From contig JBGLNJ010000001.1 of the NCBI GenBank assembly GCA_041300525.1, positions 2,604,001 to 2,668,000 of the forward strand: a stretch of 64,000 nt of DNA. The letters are read 5' to 3'. Positions 1-7,288 of the stretch are shown one piece after another (position 1 is the stretch's first letter; the number at the start of each line of letters is the position of its first letter). The position numbers were made by a program, and so were the translations under genes. This DNA comes from JBGLNJ01 sp041300525. GTDB taxonomy: Bacteria; Chloroflexota; Anaerolineae; Fen-1058. Below the pieces are notes generated by a model. The model ran no database searches and had not been told where the DNA came from. It saw only the letters and a program-made list of their open reading frames with translations.

Positions 1-765
1 GAGCGCGGGCTACATCTGCGCGGCGGCATGTACCTGGGCACCGATCAGCCCGGCTGGCACGCACAAATCCCGTTCTGGGACACTGTCATCATCGTCAAGG
101 TCAACGAGCGGCTGGGCTATGTAGATCAGATCGCCGCCAACACCGCCGACGATCTTTCGATGGTCGTGAGCTTGCAGTTCACCTACCGCGTGACCGACCC
201 GGCTCGCTTTGCGCTCGACGTGGACGACCCGGAGCGCATCCTGTTCGAGTTCGTGCAAGGCCGGCTGCGCGATGTGGTCAACACCAAGACCATGGCCGAC
301 ATGATGCACAGCCGCGCCGGCTTTAACGACGAGATTCTGGCCCAACTCCGCACCAAAGAAGCGCAGTATGGCGTGCAGTTTGTGACGGTGCAGATTCAAA
401 GCGCTACGCCGCCGGAAGAGGTCGTGAAGGCCATCAAAGACCGTATGGTGGCCCAGCAAAGGAAAGAGCAGGCCGACGCCGAGGCAGCCCAGATGCGCAC
501 TCAGGCCGACGCCACGTATTACGCCGCGCAAAAGACCGCCGACGCGCAGGCGTATCAAATCAAGCAAATCTCCGCCGCGCAGCAGGACTCGATCCGCATG
601 TTGCTGGCCGAACTGTCCCAGCATCCCACCATCGCCGCCAAGTACCTGGACTATATGACGGCCCAGGAACTCAAGTCGAACAGCAAGTGGGTCATCGGTA
701 GCGGGGGCAACCCGATCCTCGACCTGCGCGGTGACGCGACAGCGCCCACGCCGCCGCAAAAATGA
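1..765 (+). CDS. SPFH/Band 7 (prohibitin-like) protein, 5' end outside window
   Basis: SPFH-domain proteins form membrane-associated scaffolds. The reading frame is open to base 1 and already matches the family there: the residues before the ATG at 28 (ERGLHLRGG) are the usual 'ERG…LRFG' start of a Band 7 domain, so the ATG at 28 is internal. The domain continues through IPFWDTV and a PPEEV element to an alanine/glutamine-rich coiled coil, then a short Pro/Thr tail. The N-terminal membrane anchor must lie upstream of the window. It is followed by a perfect palindrome at 771–793 and a secreted-protein gene on the same strand. Family call is firm; the cellular role is unknown. Confidence 0.85.
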   Translation, partial: ERGLHLRGGMYLGTDQPGWHAQIPFWDTVIIVKVNERLGYVDQIAANTADDLSMVVSLQFTYRVTDPARFALDVDDPERILFEFVQGRLRDVVNTKTMADMMHSRAGFNDEILAQLRTKEAQYGVQFVTVQIQSATPPEEVVKAIKDRMVAQQRKEQADAEAAQMRTQADATYYAAQKTADAQAYQIKQISAAQQDSIRMLLAELSQHPTIAAKYLDYMTAQELKSNSKWVIGSGGNPILDLRGDATAPTPPQK

Positions 766-769
766 GGTG

Positions 770-794
770 TAGGGCAAGATGCCATCTTGCCCTA
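770..794. repeat. Near-perfect palindrome
   Basis: AGGGCAAGATG (771–781) is mirrored by CATCTTGCCCT (783–793) with a one-base centre. It lies between the SPFH stop and the next ribosome binding site. There is no T-run, so it is a hairpin or dispersed repeat rather than a clear terminator. Confidence 0.6.
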
Positions 795-810
795 CTACGT
801 GAGGTGATGA

Positions 811-1287
811 ATGAACATACGACGCACCTTGCTATTGCTGGCGCTGACGTGCGTGGCGCTGTTGGTCTTTGGCGCACTGGTGGCTTCGGCGGCGTGGGGG
901 CCGCAAGGCCAGGACGCGCTGCTCGTCAACCGGGTCTATGCTTACCGCGGGTGGCAAAGCACCGGCATCCAGTTGCACACGGGAGACTGGTACACCCTCC
1001 GCGCCGAAGGCACATGGCTATACTCGCCTTTTGCCGGCCCCAACGGGCCGGAAGGCCATCGCCGCTTCCTCGCGCCGAGCTTTTACCCGCTGCCGAACGT
1101 GGGCGGCGGGGCGCTCATCGGGCGAGTCGGCGAAGACGGCCCACCGTTCTACGTGGGCCGCGGTATGTCGGACCGGGTGGAACGCAACGGCCTGCTTTAC
1201 CTGCGGATTGACGACGACCTTCTGGGCGACAATGCCGGCAATGTCACGATTCAGGTGACGGTGACGTCACCCACACCCACAAAGTAA
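811..1287 (+). CDS. Secreted LecA/PA-IL-like carbohydrate-binding protein
   Basis: 158 residues with an N-terminal signal peptide (residues 1–28, MNIRR then a hydrophobic stretch ending ASA). The mature part resembles LecA/PA-IL-type domains: TGIQLHTGDWYTLRAEGTW, then GGGALIGRVGEDGPPFYVG, and a terminal LRIDDD…DNAGNVTIQV. This is the usual order of beta-strands and calcium/sugar-site aspartates. Expected outside the cell; sugar specificity cannot be read. A GAGGTG ribosome binding site at 801–806 supports the ATG at 811 over upstream starts. It ends in a short Thr/Pro tail. Confidence 0.7.
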   Translation: MNIRRTLLLLALTCVALLVFGALVASAAWGPQGQDALLVNRVYAYRGWQSTGIQLHTGDWYTLRAEGTWLYSPFAGPNGPEGHRRFLAPSFYPLPNVGGGALIGRVGEDGPPFYVGRGMSDRVERNGLLYLRIDDDLLGDNAGNVTIQVTVTSPTPTK

Positions 1288-1290
1288 AAT

Positions 1291-1359
1291 AGACCTGCGA
1301 GGTTGTGCGGCCAACCTGCGGTTGGCACACATTCAGTTGGCCCGAGACCTCGCAGGTCT
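1291..1359. repeat. Nested palindrome (AGACCTGCGAGGT family)
   Basis: AGACCTGCGAGGT (1291–1303) pairs with ACCTCGCAGGTCT (1347–1359). The interior holds a second hairpin, CCAAC…GTTGG (1311–1325). It lies just after the lectin-like gene and may act as a transcript-end structure. A related palindrome occurs at 49531–49564. Confidence 0.6.
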
Positions 1360-1396
1360 CGCCCCTGCGTTTTGCTCCCTCTACCTCCCGTTCAAG

Positions 1397-1426
1397 TTCA
1401 GCACGAACAAGCAACTATGATACAAT
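1397..1426 (+). promoter_or_regulatory. Candidate sigma70 promoter for the OsmC operon
   Basis: TTCAGC (1397–1402), 18 bases, TACAAT (1421–1426), 31 bases before the OsmC start. The -35 box is weak. Confidence 0.35.
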
Positions 1427-1456
1427 AGGCGGCACACTGAACAAACGGAGGTCATC

Positions 1457-1885
1457 ATGACAATGCCCAAAGATGCCCGTGTTATCTGGCAAGACGGGTT
1501 GGCGTTTGAAGGAACCGCCGGGAGCGGTTTTTCAGTTCGGCTGGACGCGTCGCCGGACGAAGGCGGCGGCAGTGGGTTTAGCCCAATGGAATTGGTGCTG
1601 GTGGGCTTGGCGGGTTGCACCGCCATGGATACGATCTCGATTCTGAAAAAGAAGCGCCAGGATGTGACTGGCTTTGAGGTGCGCGCTCACGGCTTGCGCG
1701 CCGACGATTATCCCAAGGTCTTTACCGACATCACGCTCGAATACGTCGTGCGCGGCCACAACATTGACCCCAAGGCCGTGGAACGCTCCATCGAGCTTTC
1801 GGAGACCAAGTATTGCTCGGTGATGGGGACGCTGAAAAAGGTGCCCAACATTTCCACGACCTGCCGCGTCGAAGAGGCCGAATGA
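1457..1885 (+). CDS. OsmC/Ohr family peroxiredoxin-like protein
   Basis: 142 residues, normal length for the family. OsmC/Ohr proteins reduce organic hydroperoxides with two cysteines. Both are present: Cys54 in the signature LAGCTAMD and Cys120 in KYCSV. The GFSPMELVLVGLAGC segment is diagnostic, closest to the YhfA-like branch. GGAGGT is well spaced before ATG 1457. Its stop overlaps the next start (ATGA at 1882), and a thioredoxin-like protein and methyltransferase follow in the same direction, suggesting a small redox operon. Confidence 0.9.
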   Translation: MTMPKDARVIWQDGLAFEGTAGSGFSVRLDASPDEGGGSGFSPMELVLVGLAGCTAMDTISILKKKRQDVTGFEVRAHGLRADDYPKVFTDITLEYVVRGHNIDPKAVERSIELSETKYCSVMGTLKKVPNISTTCRVEEAE

Positions 1886-2052
1886 CCGACGAGGAACGCG
1901 CACACCGCATTGGCGCGTTGACCGAAGAACTCGAAAACCTCAAGCGCAGCCTTCCGGCCCACTCGCTCAAGCCGGCCCTGCTGATCCACATCGAGGAGCT
2001 GGAGGAACAAATCGAGGCGCTTCGGCACGGAAATGCAAAATGTGAAACGTGA
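1882..2052 (+). CDS. Small conserved-looking coiled-coil protein
   Basis: 56 residues, mostly one amphipathic helix pair: ALTEELENLKRSLPAHS, then LIHIEELEEQIEAL. The ATG overlaps the OsmC stop (ATGA), typical of translational coupling. The 'SLPAHS…IEELEE' layout recurs in small Chloroflexota and other proteins of unknown function, to my recollection. No catalytic residues. Function unknown; the reality of the gene rests on coupling and codon pattern. Confidence 0.6.
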   Translation: MTDEERAHRIGALTEELENLKRSLPAHSLKPALLIHIEELEEQIEALRHGNAKCET

Positions 2053-2091
2053 GGCGCTGGCTCGCTTCACGTTCCTGGAATAGATGTCCAG

Positions 2092-2655
2092 TTGCAAGCT
2101 CCGAAACGAAACAAGTCAGGACCGTTGTTGAGCCTGGCCGCCGGGCTGGCGCTGATCGCCTTCAGCCTGCTCGGCTTTTGGTGGCTCGGCAGGCAGACAT
2201 CGGCAGAACCGGCGGCGGCCGATTCACGGCCCCGTGTCGGCCAACCCGCTCCCGATTTTGTGCTACAAGACCTGGCGGGCAACTCGGGGCGGTTGAGCGA
2301 CCTGCGCGGCCAGGTGGTGCTGGTGAACCTGTGGGCCACGTGGTGTCCGCCATGCCGCGCCGAGATGCCCGATCTGTCCGCGCTGTATCTGGCGCACAAA
2401 GATGAGGGATTCATCATTTTGGGCGTGGACGACCAGGAGCGCAAGGAAACGGTGTCAGAGTTTTTAAAGCGCACCCTCTTGCCCTATCCGGTCTGGCTCG
2501 ATCCCGATTCGCGCGTGTCGCGCGCCTATGGCGTGAGCTTTTTGCCAATGTCCATTTTGATTGACCGGCGCGGCGTGCTGCGCGCCATGCTCCCCGGCCA
2601 GAGCAACCGAGCGAAATTGGAGGCGGCGATCAAGCCGCTGCTGGCGGAAAAATGA
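2092..2655 (+). CDS. TlpA-like membrane-anchored thiol–disulfide oxidoreductase
   Basis: 187 residues. A single N-terminal membrane segment (about 11–33) precedes an extracytoplasmic thioredoxin fold with the active-site pair WCPPC (Cys85, Cys88) and the cis-Pro region VSFLPMSILID. Proteins of the TlpA/ResA/CcmG type reduce exported disulfides or apocytochromes. The start is TTG 2092, the only in-frame start before the membrane segment, with a poor ribosome binding site, perhaps reflecting coupling to the gene before it. The substrate cannot be told. Confidence 0.88.
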   Translation: MQAPKRNKSGPLLSLAAGLALIAFSLLGFWWLGRQTSAEPAAADSRPRVGQPAPDFVLQDLAGNSGRLSDLRGQVVLVNLWATWCPPCRAEMPDLSALYLAHKDEGFIILGVDDQERKETVSEFLKRTLLPYPVWLDPDSRVSRAYGVSFLPMSILIDRRGVLRAMLPGQSNRAKLEAAIKPLLAEK

Positions 2656-2695
2656 GCGCGATGCTCCACAGGAGCATGTCGCACTGGGAAAAGCC

Positions 2696-3313
2696 ATGAG
2701 CATCTTTGACGGAACGGCAAACATTTACGACATCGCGCTTGCCCCGCTGGAACTGGCGGGGCTTGGCCGTTTAAGGCGGCGATTATTGGCCGAGGCGCGC
2801 GGGGCAGTGCTGGAAATCGGCGCGGGCACGGGCGTCAACCTGGCGCATTACGGCGATGGCGTGCGTGTCTTTGCGCTGGACGAAAGCCGAGAGATGCTTG
2901 CCACGGCTCGACGGAGGCCCTGTCGAGTTTGCGCCACCGTCTCTCAGGCCGACGCGCAGAGTTTGCCGTTCGCCTCGCGCACGTTTCAGACGGTAGTGGC
3001 TACGCTTGTCTTCTGTTCTATACCCGATCCGGCGCGAGCACTGGCCGAAATCCGGCGCGTGCTACAACCCGGCGGGACACTGTTGCTCCTCGAACACACG
3101 CGCGGCCAGCATCCCCTGGCCGCCGCGTTGACCGACCGGCTCGATCCCATGTGGCACGCGCTGAATGGCAGTTGCCACTTGAATCGCCAGACGGCGCGCA
3201 CCGTGGCTGAAGCTGGGTTCAATGTGATTGGCGTCGAACATCACGCAGGCGGAATCATTCAGGTGATCCGCGCCAGCGTCACCCGGCTTACCCCCGCCAA
3301 CGCATCCTCGTAG
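2696..3313 (+). CDS. Class I SAM-dependent methyltransferase (UbiE/Methyltransf_11 type)
   Basis: 205 residues. Motif I VLEIGAGTGVNLA at 38–50, the acidic ALDESREML strand end, the motif II region DAQSLPFASRTFQTVVA and the motif III region LQPGGTLLLLEHTR are all present. The start is ATG 2696 (MSIFDGTANIYD); in-frame codons upstream overlap tlpA-like sequence and look non-coding. A 7-bp-stem hairpin (ATGCTCC/GGAGCAT, 2661–2677) lies between the two genes. The 3' end overlaps the opposing adenosyltransferase by 55 bases. Methyl acceptor unknown; MenG/UbiE-like or arsenite-type enzymes are possible. Confidence 0.85.
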   Translation: MSIFDGTANIYDIALAPLELAGLGRLRRRLLAEARGAVLEIGAGTGVNLAHYGDGVRVFALDESREMLATARRRPCRVCATVSQADAQSLPFASRTFQTVVATLVFCSIPDPARALAEIRRVLQPGGTLLLLEHTRGQHPLAAALTDRLDPMWHALNGSCHLNRQTARTVAEAGFNVIGVEHHAGGIIQVIRASVTRLTPANASS

Positions 3314-3813
3314 CGCGCCATGACGAACAACAGCGACGACAGACGGTTGATGTAGCGCACGATTTGCGGATTGGTCGCCAGCCCGTCGTGCATCAGCTTG
3401 ACGACGAGCCGCTCGGCCCGCCGCACCACGGTGCGCGCCACATCCAACGTCGCGCCCGGCTGGCTATCGCCCGGCAGGATGAATTCGCCCGGCAACTGGA
3501 TTTCGGCTGCCAGCGCATCCGTCTGACCTTCGAGCCACGCGACGTGCTCCGCGCCCAGACAGCGAAACCTGTCTACCGTCTCCGGCGTGGAGGCCAGCTC
3601 ACCCATGATGCAGTAGAGATGCCGCTGGCTTTCCAGCAGCAGCGACCGGACGCGCTCGCTCTGGACCGTGGCTCGCGCCAGGCCCATGACCGACGTCGCT
3701 TCGTCCAGCGTGCCAAAAGCCTCGGGACGCGGGTCGTATTTTGGCACACGCTCTCCACCGAGCAGTCCCGTGTAACCGTCGTCGCCCTTTGCAGTATAAG
3801 GTTTGAATGGCAT
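3259..3813 (-). CDS. pduO: PduO-type ATP:cob(I)alamin adenosyltransferase
   Basis: 184 residues. Transfers the adenosyl group of ATP to cob(I)alamin to give coenzyme B12. The N-terminal KGDDGYTGLL matches the ATP-binding T(R/K)xGDxGxT signature, though Tyr replaces the usual Thr in the last position. C-terminal ARTVVRRAER and YINRLSSLLFVMAR are the classic helix motifs. ATG 3813 is preceded by GGAG. Convergent with the methyltransferase gene, overlapping it by 55 bases. No B12-dependent enzyme lies nearby. Confidence 0.9.
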   Translation of the reverse strand: MPFKPYTAKGDDGYTGLLGGERVPKYDPRPEAFGTLDEATSVMGLARATVQSERVRSLLLESQRHLYCIMGELASTPETVDRFRCLGAEHVAWLEGQTDALAAEIQLPGEFILPGDSQPGATLDVARTVVRRAERLVVKLMHDGLATNPQIVRYINRLSSLLFVMARYEDALAGVSRVTLARIT

Positions 3814-3846
3814 CTTACATCTCCAAAGAAAATGGTTGTCTGGCAT

Positions 3847-5055
3847 CTAGTTTCTGAACACGAGCGGCAGGTAAAACTGGTACATGGCAACCGTTGTCAG
3901 CGCCGAGGCAGCGGACAGGGTTGGATCGCCCCGTGAGGTGGCAGTGATCGTGACCGTGTCACCCATCCCGCCTGTCGCCGTAAGCGGAATCGTCACATGC
4001 ACAAGCACATCTACGCCAGCCCTTTCCGTCAACATCACACTAGGCGGCTGCAATAGGCTGCCGCTGCCTGATAACAACGTCACAGGCCAGGCGTTACCTG
4101 CGTAAGTAAAGTTGATCGTGTCGGACACGCTGCCGGTGTTGGTCACCCGCAGCGTAAAGGTCACAGTTGCGCCGGGCGCGCCCGACAGTGTGTCTGCCGG
4201 TGGATCGAGCGTCACGCCAATTGAGCACGCTGGGAATTTGAATGAGCCGATACGGGTCTGCCAGGATCTATCGCCGGTCGTTTGAATATACTCCTGGGTA
4301 TACCAAAACGTGCAATCGTCCAGCGGGTCCACGCTCATCATGCTATAGTCGCCCCAGCGAGCATAGACAGACGTTTGCGAGCCAGTGCCGGTGATGATGA
4401 CGGCTTCGCCCTGCGCCATCTTGCCCAACGGGTCGCCGACCAGCCTTCCGGTGTAGCGAATAGAAGGATAGACGCTGCTGCTGGACACACTAAAGCCCAG
4501 CGCAATGTCGCCAGTGTGATCCATCGCCAGGCTACCCATCCAGCGATGCTCCGTATCAGCCGGGGCATAGGTGCCCTGCTGGTAGAGGGTGGGTGAGCCG
4601 CCCGGGTCGCGGACCTCGTACCAGCGGATGCCGGCCCTGCCAGAGCCGGCGTCCACAGTATGATTCAACACCAATGTTTCGTGATCACCGAAATTGCGGT
4701 AGGCCAGGCGGTGCATCAGCCGGTCGCCGATGGCGTCCACCCTTTGCGACGTGCCCGGTTGCGGGATGCAACTCGATGTCGCCATGCACAACGGGACAAA
4801 ATCCGCGACCGGAAGTGTAACATTCGGCTGACCGTTGATGCCAAAGGTCGAGCTGAGTGTGTTCGCCCAGTCCACATGAAACTTCCAAAGGCGCATGGCA
4901 TCGGCGGGGCCGATGCCGGTCGAGTTATCTACCTCGGCCAAGTAATTGGGCGCGCCGGCCGGAGGGGGCGTCAGGCCATCCAGATCGGAAGGCAACATGC
5001 CGCCAAAACTAGAGTTGACCGAATACAAATCAAAATACACCGTTTTGCGGTGCAC
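3847..5055 (-). CDS. C-terminal part of a large secreted protein (N-terminus missing)
   Basis: 402 residues from a GTG at 5055, but the frame begins in the middle of a domain (YFDLYSVNSSFG) with no signal peptide. The first ~270 residues (KFHVDWANTLSSTFG, CIPQPGT, HRWMGSLAMD, RWGDYSMM) resemble a family of extracellular proteins of unknown role that normally carry several hundred more N-terminal residues. A CARDB/DUF11-like beta-sandwich follows (about 280–390), and the protein ends FYLPLVFRN, a Chloroflexota-type tail. It abuts brnT head to head with only two bases between starts, so a breakpoint near 5056 is likely. Treat as a fragment. Confidence 0.6.
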   Translation of the reverse strand: MHRKTVYFDLYSVNSSFGGMLPSDLDGLTPPPAGAPNYLAEVDNSTGIGPADAMRLWKFHVDWANTLSSTFGINGQPNVTLPVADFVPLCMATSSCIPQPGTSQRVDAIGDRLMHRLAYRNFGDHETLVLNHTVDAGSGRAGIRWYEVRDPGGSPTLYQQGTYAPADTEHRWMGSLAMDHTGDIALGFSVSSSSVYPSIRYTGRLVGDPLGKMAQGEAVIITGTGSQTSVYARWGDYSMMSVDPLDDCTFWYTQEYIQTTGDRSWQTRIGSFKFPACSIGVTLDPPADTLSGAPGATVTFTLRVTNTGSVSDTINFTYAGNAWPVTLLSGSGSLLQPPSVMLTERAGVDVLVHVTIPLTATGGMGDTVTITATSRGDPTLSAASALTTVAMYQFYLPLVFRN

Positions 5056-5057
5056 TT

Positions 5058-5306
5058 GTGCAATTCGAATGGGACGAAGAAAAGAACCAAATCAACATTC
5101 GCAAGCATGGCTTGAGCTTTGCCGATGCTTGGAGGATGTTCAATGCGCCCATGTTGACCAAGCGTGACGACCGCCACGAATATGGCGAGGATCGTTGGAT
5201 TGCGATTGGCCTGCTCGATGCCCGTGTGGTTGTTTTGATCTACACGGAACGAAGCAAGGCGAAAACGTATGAGCGAAAACAGTACGAACAAGTTATCTCA
5301 AACTGA
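5058..5306 (+). CDS. brnT: BrnT-family toxin, shortened
   Basis: 82 residues. BrnT is an RNase-fold (RelE-like) toxin. The N-terminal half is typical: FEWDEEKNQINIRKHGLSF and WIAIGLLDARVVVLIYTERS. After TERS the sequence jumps to KAKTYERKQYEQ, whereas BrnT proteins normally have an extra strand (…RIISxRKA…) there. About 8–10 residues seem to be missing in frame near 5255, including an arginine often counted in the active site. GTG 5058 sits only two bases from the opposing truncated gene, leaving no promoter. The toxin may be inactive. Confidence 0.75.
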   Translation: MQFEWDEEKNQINIRKHGLSFADAWRMFNAPMLTKRDDRHEYGEDRWIAIGLLDARVVVLIYTERSKAKTYERKQYEQVISN

Positions 5307-5562
5307 TTGGGCGCGGGTTGACGCGCTGACCGATGACGAGATTGACACCTCCGACATCCCAGAGTTGGACGAGTCGTTCTTTGCGAATGCGACAGTGCGC
5401 CTGCCACAACAACCGCCTCTGACCGTCGCCATACCGGTCGAGCCGGACGTGCTGGAGTGGTTCAAATCACAAGGCGACGAATATGAACTGCGGATGACAT
5501 TTGCGCTCCGCATCTACGCAGAGGCTCACAAGGAACCCCGCCGCCAACCCGTTGCCGCCTAG
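5269..5562 (+). CDS. brnA: BrnA-family antitoxin
   Basis: 97 residues, overlapping brnT by 38 bases as usual for this pair. The C-terminal ribbon–helix–helix is clear: LTVAIPVEPDVLEWFKSQG, then LRMTFALRIYAEAH. BrnA binds its own operator as an RHR dimer and wraps BrnT with its acidic N-terminal arm (DEIDTSDIPELDESFF here). AAGGCG precedes ATG 5269. Confidence 0.85.
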   Translation: MSENSTNKLSQTDWARVDALTDDEIDTSDIPELDESFFANATVRLPQQPPLTVAIPVEPDVLEWFKSQGDEYELRMTFALRIYAEAHKEPRRQPVAA

Positions 5563-5702
5563 TGGACTTTTATCTTATTTGCGTGGCCGTGACGGGCAGG
5601 GACGTGGCCTCACCGCTGTTTGGGACGATGGCTGTTTTGGGCCGCGAGAAGGTGATGGAGCGGCTGCGCGCGGCGGAAAGGCAATTGGTGAGCGTGGTAT
5701 AA
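5562..5702 (+). other. Unassigned reading-frame remnant
   Basis: A frame starting at the GTG overlapping the brnA stop encodes about 46 residues (VDFYLICVAV…GREKVMERLRAAERQLVSVV) and stops just before the terminator hairpin. It looks like the C-terminal end of a protein, with an amphipathic final helix, but I cannot name the family. It may be a degraded gene tail. Confidence 0.3.
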
Positions 5703-5741
5703 AAACATCCCCCGCATCTCGATAGAAATGCGGGGGATGTT
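5700..5741 (-). terminator. Rho-independent terminator of pepP
   Basis: A 13-bp perfect stem (ACATCCCCCGCAT at 5705–5717, its complement at 5728–5740) with a 10-base loop. Read on the minus strand it is followed by five Ts (5705–5701). It lies 20 bases after the pepP stop. Confidence 0.85.
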
Positions 5742-5760
5742 GCACTCACGCTGGATCACG

Positions 5761-6465
5761 CTATTCGACAATGTACAGCCGGTGATCCGTCGTGTAAAGT
5801 GATATAGCTCCCGCTTCAGTGACCACGACAACATCTTCCACCCGGTTTTGGAATCCGTTGGGGATGTAGATACTCGGCTCCACCGTGAACGTCATGCCAG
5901 CTTGTAACACAGTGCGCTGGCCCGTGTCCAGGTAAGGCGATTCGTGGACGGTGACGCCGATGCCATGCCCCAGCCGGTGAGTGAAATACTGTCCATAACC
6001 TTCAGCCTCGATAATGCTCCGAGCGATGGCATTGGCCTGCTCTGCGGTGATCTGCCCTGCCTTCATCGCCTGCATCGCCTCATGCTGGGCGCGCAACACA
6101 ATCTCGTGGATCCGCACATACTCGGCGGGCGGCTCGCCGACGAACGCCGAGCGGCCAAAGTCGGAGCAGTAGCCTTCGTAGACGCAGCCCAGGTCGAACG
6201 TGACTGAGCAGCCAGACGTGAGCTTCTTGGGAGATGTTCGCCCAGTCTCGTTCTTATCGTCGCCAGGCTTGGCAAAGCTGATGTCTGTCACAAATGAATT
6301 GTATTCGGCTCCCATCAACCGGAACTGGTAATCTATCTCACTCTCCACATCCAGCTCGGTCACGCCCGGCTTGAGACGCGCCAGAGCCTTTTGGAACACG
6401 GCATCGGTGATCTGCCCGGCCCGGCGCATCAAGTCCAATTCCGCCTCGCCCTTGATCATGCGCAA
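5761..6465 (-). CDS. pepP: Xaa-Pro aminopeptidase, C-terminal M24 catalytic domain (separated part)
   Basis: Removes an N-terminal residue before proline using two metals. Metal ligands are visible: Asp in VTFDLGCVYEGYCSDFGR, His in THRLGHGIG, Glu in FTVEPSIYIP and Glu in QNRVEDVVVV. This half starts at MRMIKGEAELDLMRRAG, normally about residue 130 of one continuous ~360-residue protein. The N-terminal creatinase half lies just upstream (6476–6721) in another frame, with about 45–50 linker residues missing. The catalytic domain itself is complete, but the gene as given is broken. Confidence 0.85.
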   Translation of the reverse strand: MRMIKGEAELDLMRRAGQITDAVFQKALARLKPGVTELDVESEIDYQFRLMGAEYNSFVTDISFAKPGDDKNETGRTSPKKLTSGCSVTFDLGCVYEGYCSDFGRSAFVGEPPAEYVRIHEIVLRAQHEAMQAMKAGQITAEQANAIARSIIEAEGYGQYFTHRLGHGIGVTVHESPYLDTGQRTVLQAGMTFTVEPSIYIPNGFQNRVEDVVVVTEAGAISLYTTDHRLYIVE

Positions 6466-6475
6466 CGGCGTTATC

Positions 6476-6721
6476 TTGAGCCTTGATGATATAGTTCTTG
6501 CTGCCCATCCGAGGCGCGGTCAGCGCGATATTACCCTCTGGGCCGATAAAGCCGCCCACGGCCCAGTCGCCAAAAGTATTCGCATCGGTCGAGTGCGGCT
6601 CATCGCGTCGGAAGCCGGTCAAGAAAGACAAGTTGGCCCCGATGGGGAGGAACATCAAGCCGATATCGTCCTCGGCCATTCGAGTGCGCGCTTTCTTGAG
6701 ACGATTCACGTAATCGAGCAT
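6476..6721 (-). pseudogene. pepP: Xaa-Pro aminopeptidase, N-terminal creatinase domain fragment
   Basis: The first ~82 residues (MLDYVNRLKKARTRMAEDD… LSFLTGFRRDEPHSTD… PRMGSKNYIIKAQ) are a normal creatinase N-terminal start, with an AGGAGGG ribosome binding site before ATG 6721. After IIKAQ the frame shifts and becomes nonsense, because the end of the linker domain is missing and the M24 half continues in another frame. The join is near 6475–6480, one of the regularly spaced junctions. Confidence 0.8.
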
Positions 6722-6779
6722 ATTGCCCTCCTGCGGATAAAAACAACCACAGCGTTTTTGCGAGACGCAGGTCGTGCTC

Positions 6780-6905
6780 TCACAATGCGCCTATCTCACG
6801 CAAAAAGCGTTCCAGCCGGTCAACAAAGCGCACCGCATCGGCGAGTGTTTGTCGTGCTGTCGCTTCATCTACGTCGTCGGCATAGTCTCGGACGTGTTCT
6901 TCCAT
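6780..6905 (-). CDS. Possible 41-residue protein after the nucleotidyltransferase
   Basis: An ATG at 6905, overlapping the end of the nucleotidyltransferase gene by 37 bases, opens a 41-codon frame rich in charged helical residues (DDVDEATARQTLADAV, FVDRLERFLRE). MNT-type nucleotidyltransferases usually pair with a ~110–130-residue HEPN protein. This frame resembles only the last helices of such a partner. It is either a remnant or a tiny unrelated gene. Confidence 0.35.
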   Translation of the reverse strand: MEEHVRDYADDVDEATARQTLADAVRFVDRLERFLREIGAL

Positions 6906-7261
6906 AGCAAGATGCCTTCCCTCTCGATGCCCTGGAAATACGGGAATCGGCGTGCTTGCATCAGGCGCAGTTGGCTCAAGTTGCGAATAATGTCAGAAAT
7001 GACTATGCCATGTTCAAACTGCACCTGCCAGGCGATATCGGCCAACGCCTCACGCACAGCAGGCGTGTCGCGCTTCACCACGATGAACAGGTCAATATCC
7101 GACTCGGCCTCAGCCTCCCCTCGCGCCTGGGAGCCATAGAGCGTGATAGATACAACGGCATCCACCAGATCGGTTGACACTCGCCTGACGTATTCTCCGA
7201 GGGCCGCTAGCGTTCGGGACGAACAACTTGCCAGATGGCTTTCATCCCAAGTGGTTTGCAT
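6869..7261 (-). CDS. MNT-type nucleotidyltransferase domain protein
   Basis: 130 residues. The polymerase-beta-fold signature is complete: LYGSQARGEAEAESDIDLFIV (GSxxRG then DxD). This family serves as the antitoxin in MNT–HEPN systems, AMPylating the HEPN toxin. No full HEPN gene follows; only a 41-codon frame does. Convergent arrangement with no clear ribosome binding site at ATG 7261. Confidence 0.85.
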   Translation of the reverse strand: MQTTWDESHLASCSSRTLAALGEYVRRVSTDLVDAVVSITLYGSQARGEAEAESDIDLFIVVKRDTPAVREALADIAWQVQFEHGIVISDIIRNLSQLRLMQARRFPYFQGIEREGILLWKNTSETMPTT

Positions 7262-7288
7262 GAACTTGCCCTTTCCCGATTTGGAGCC

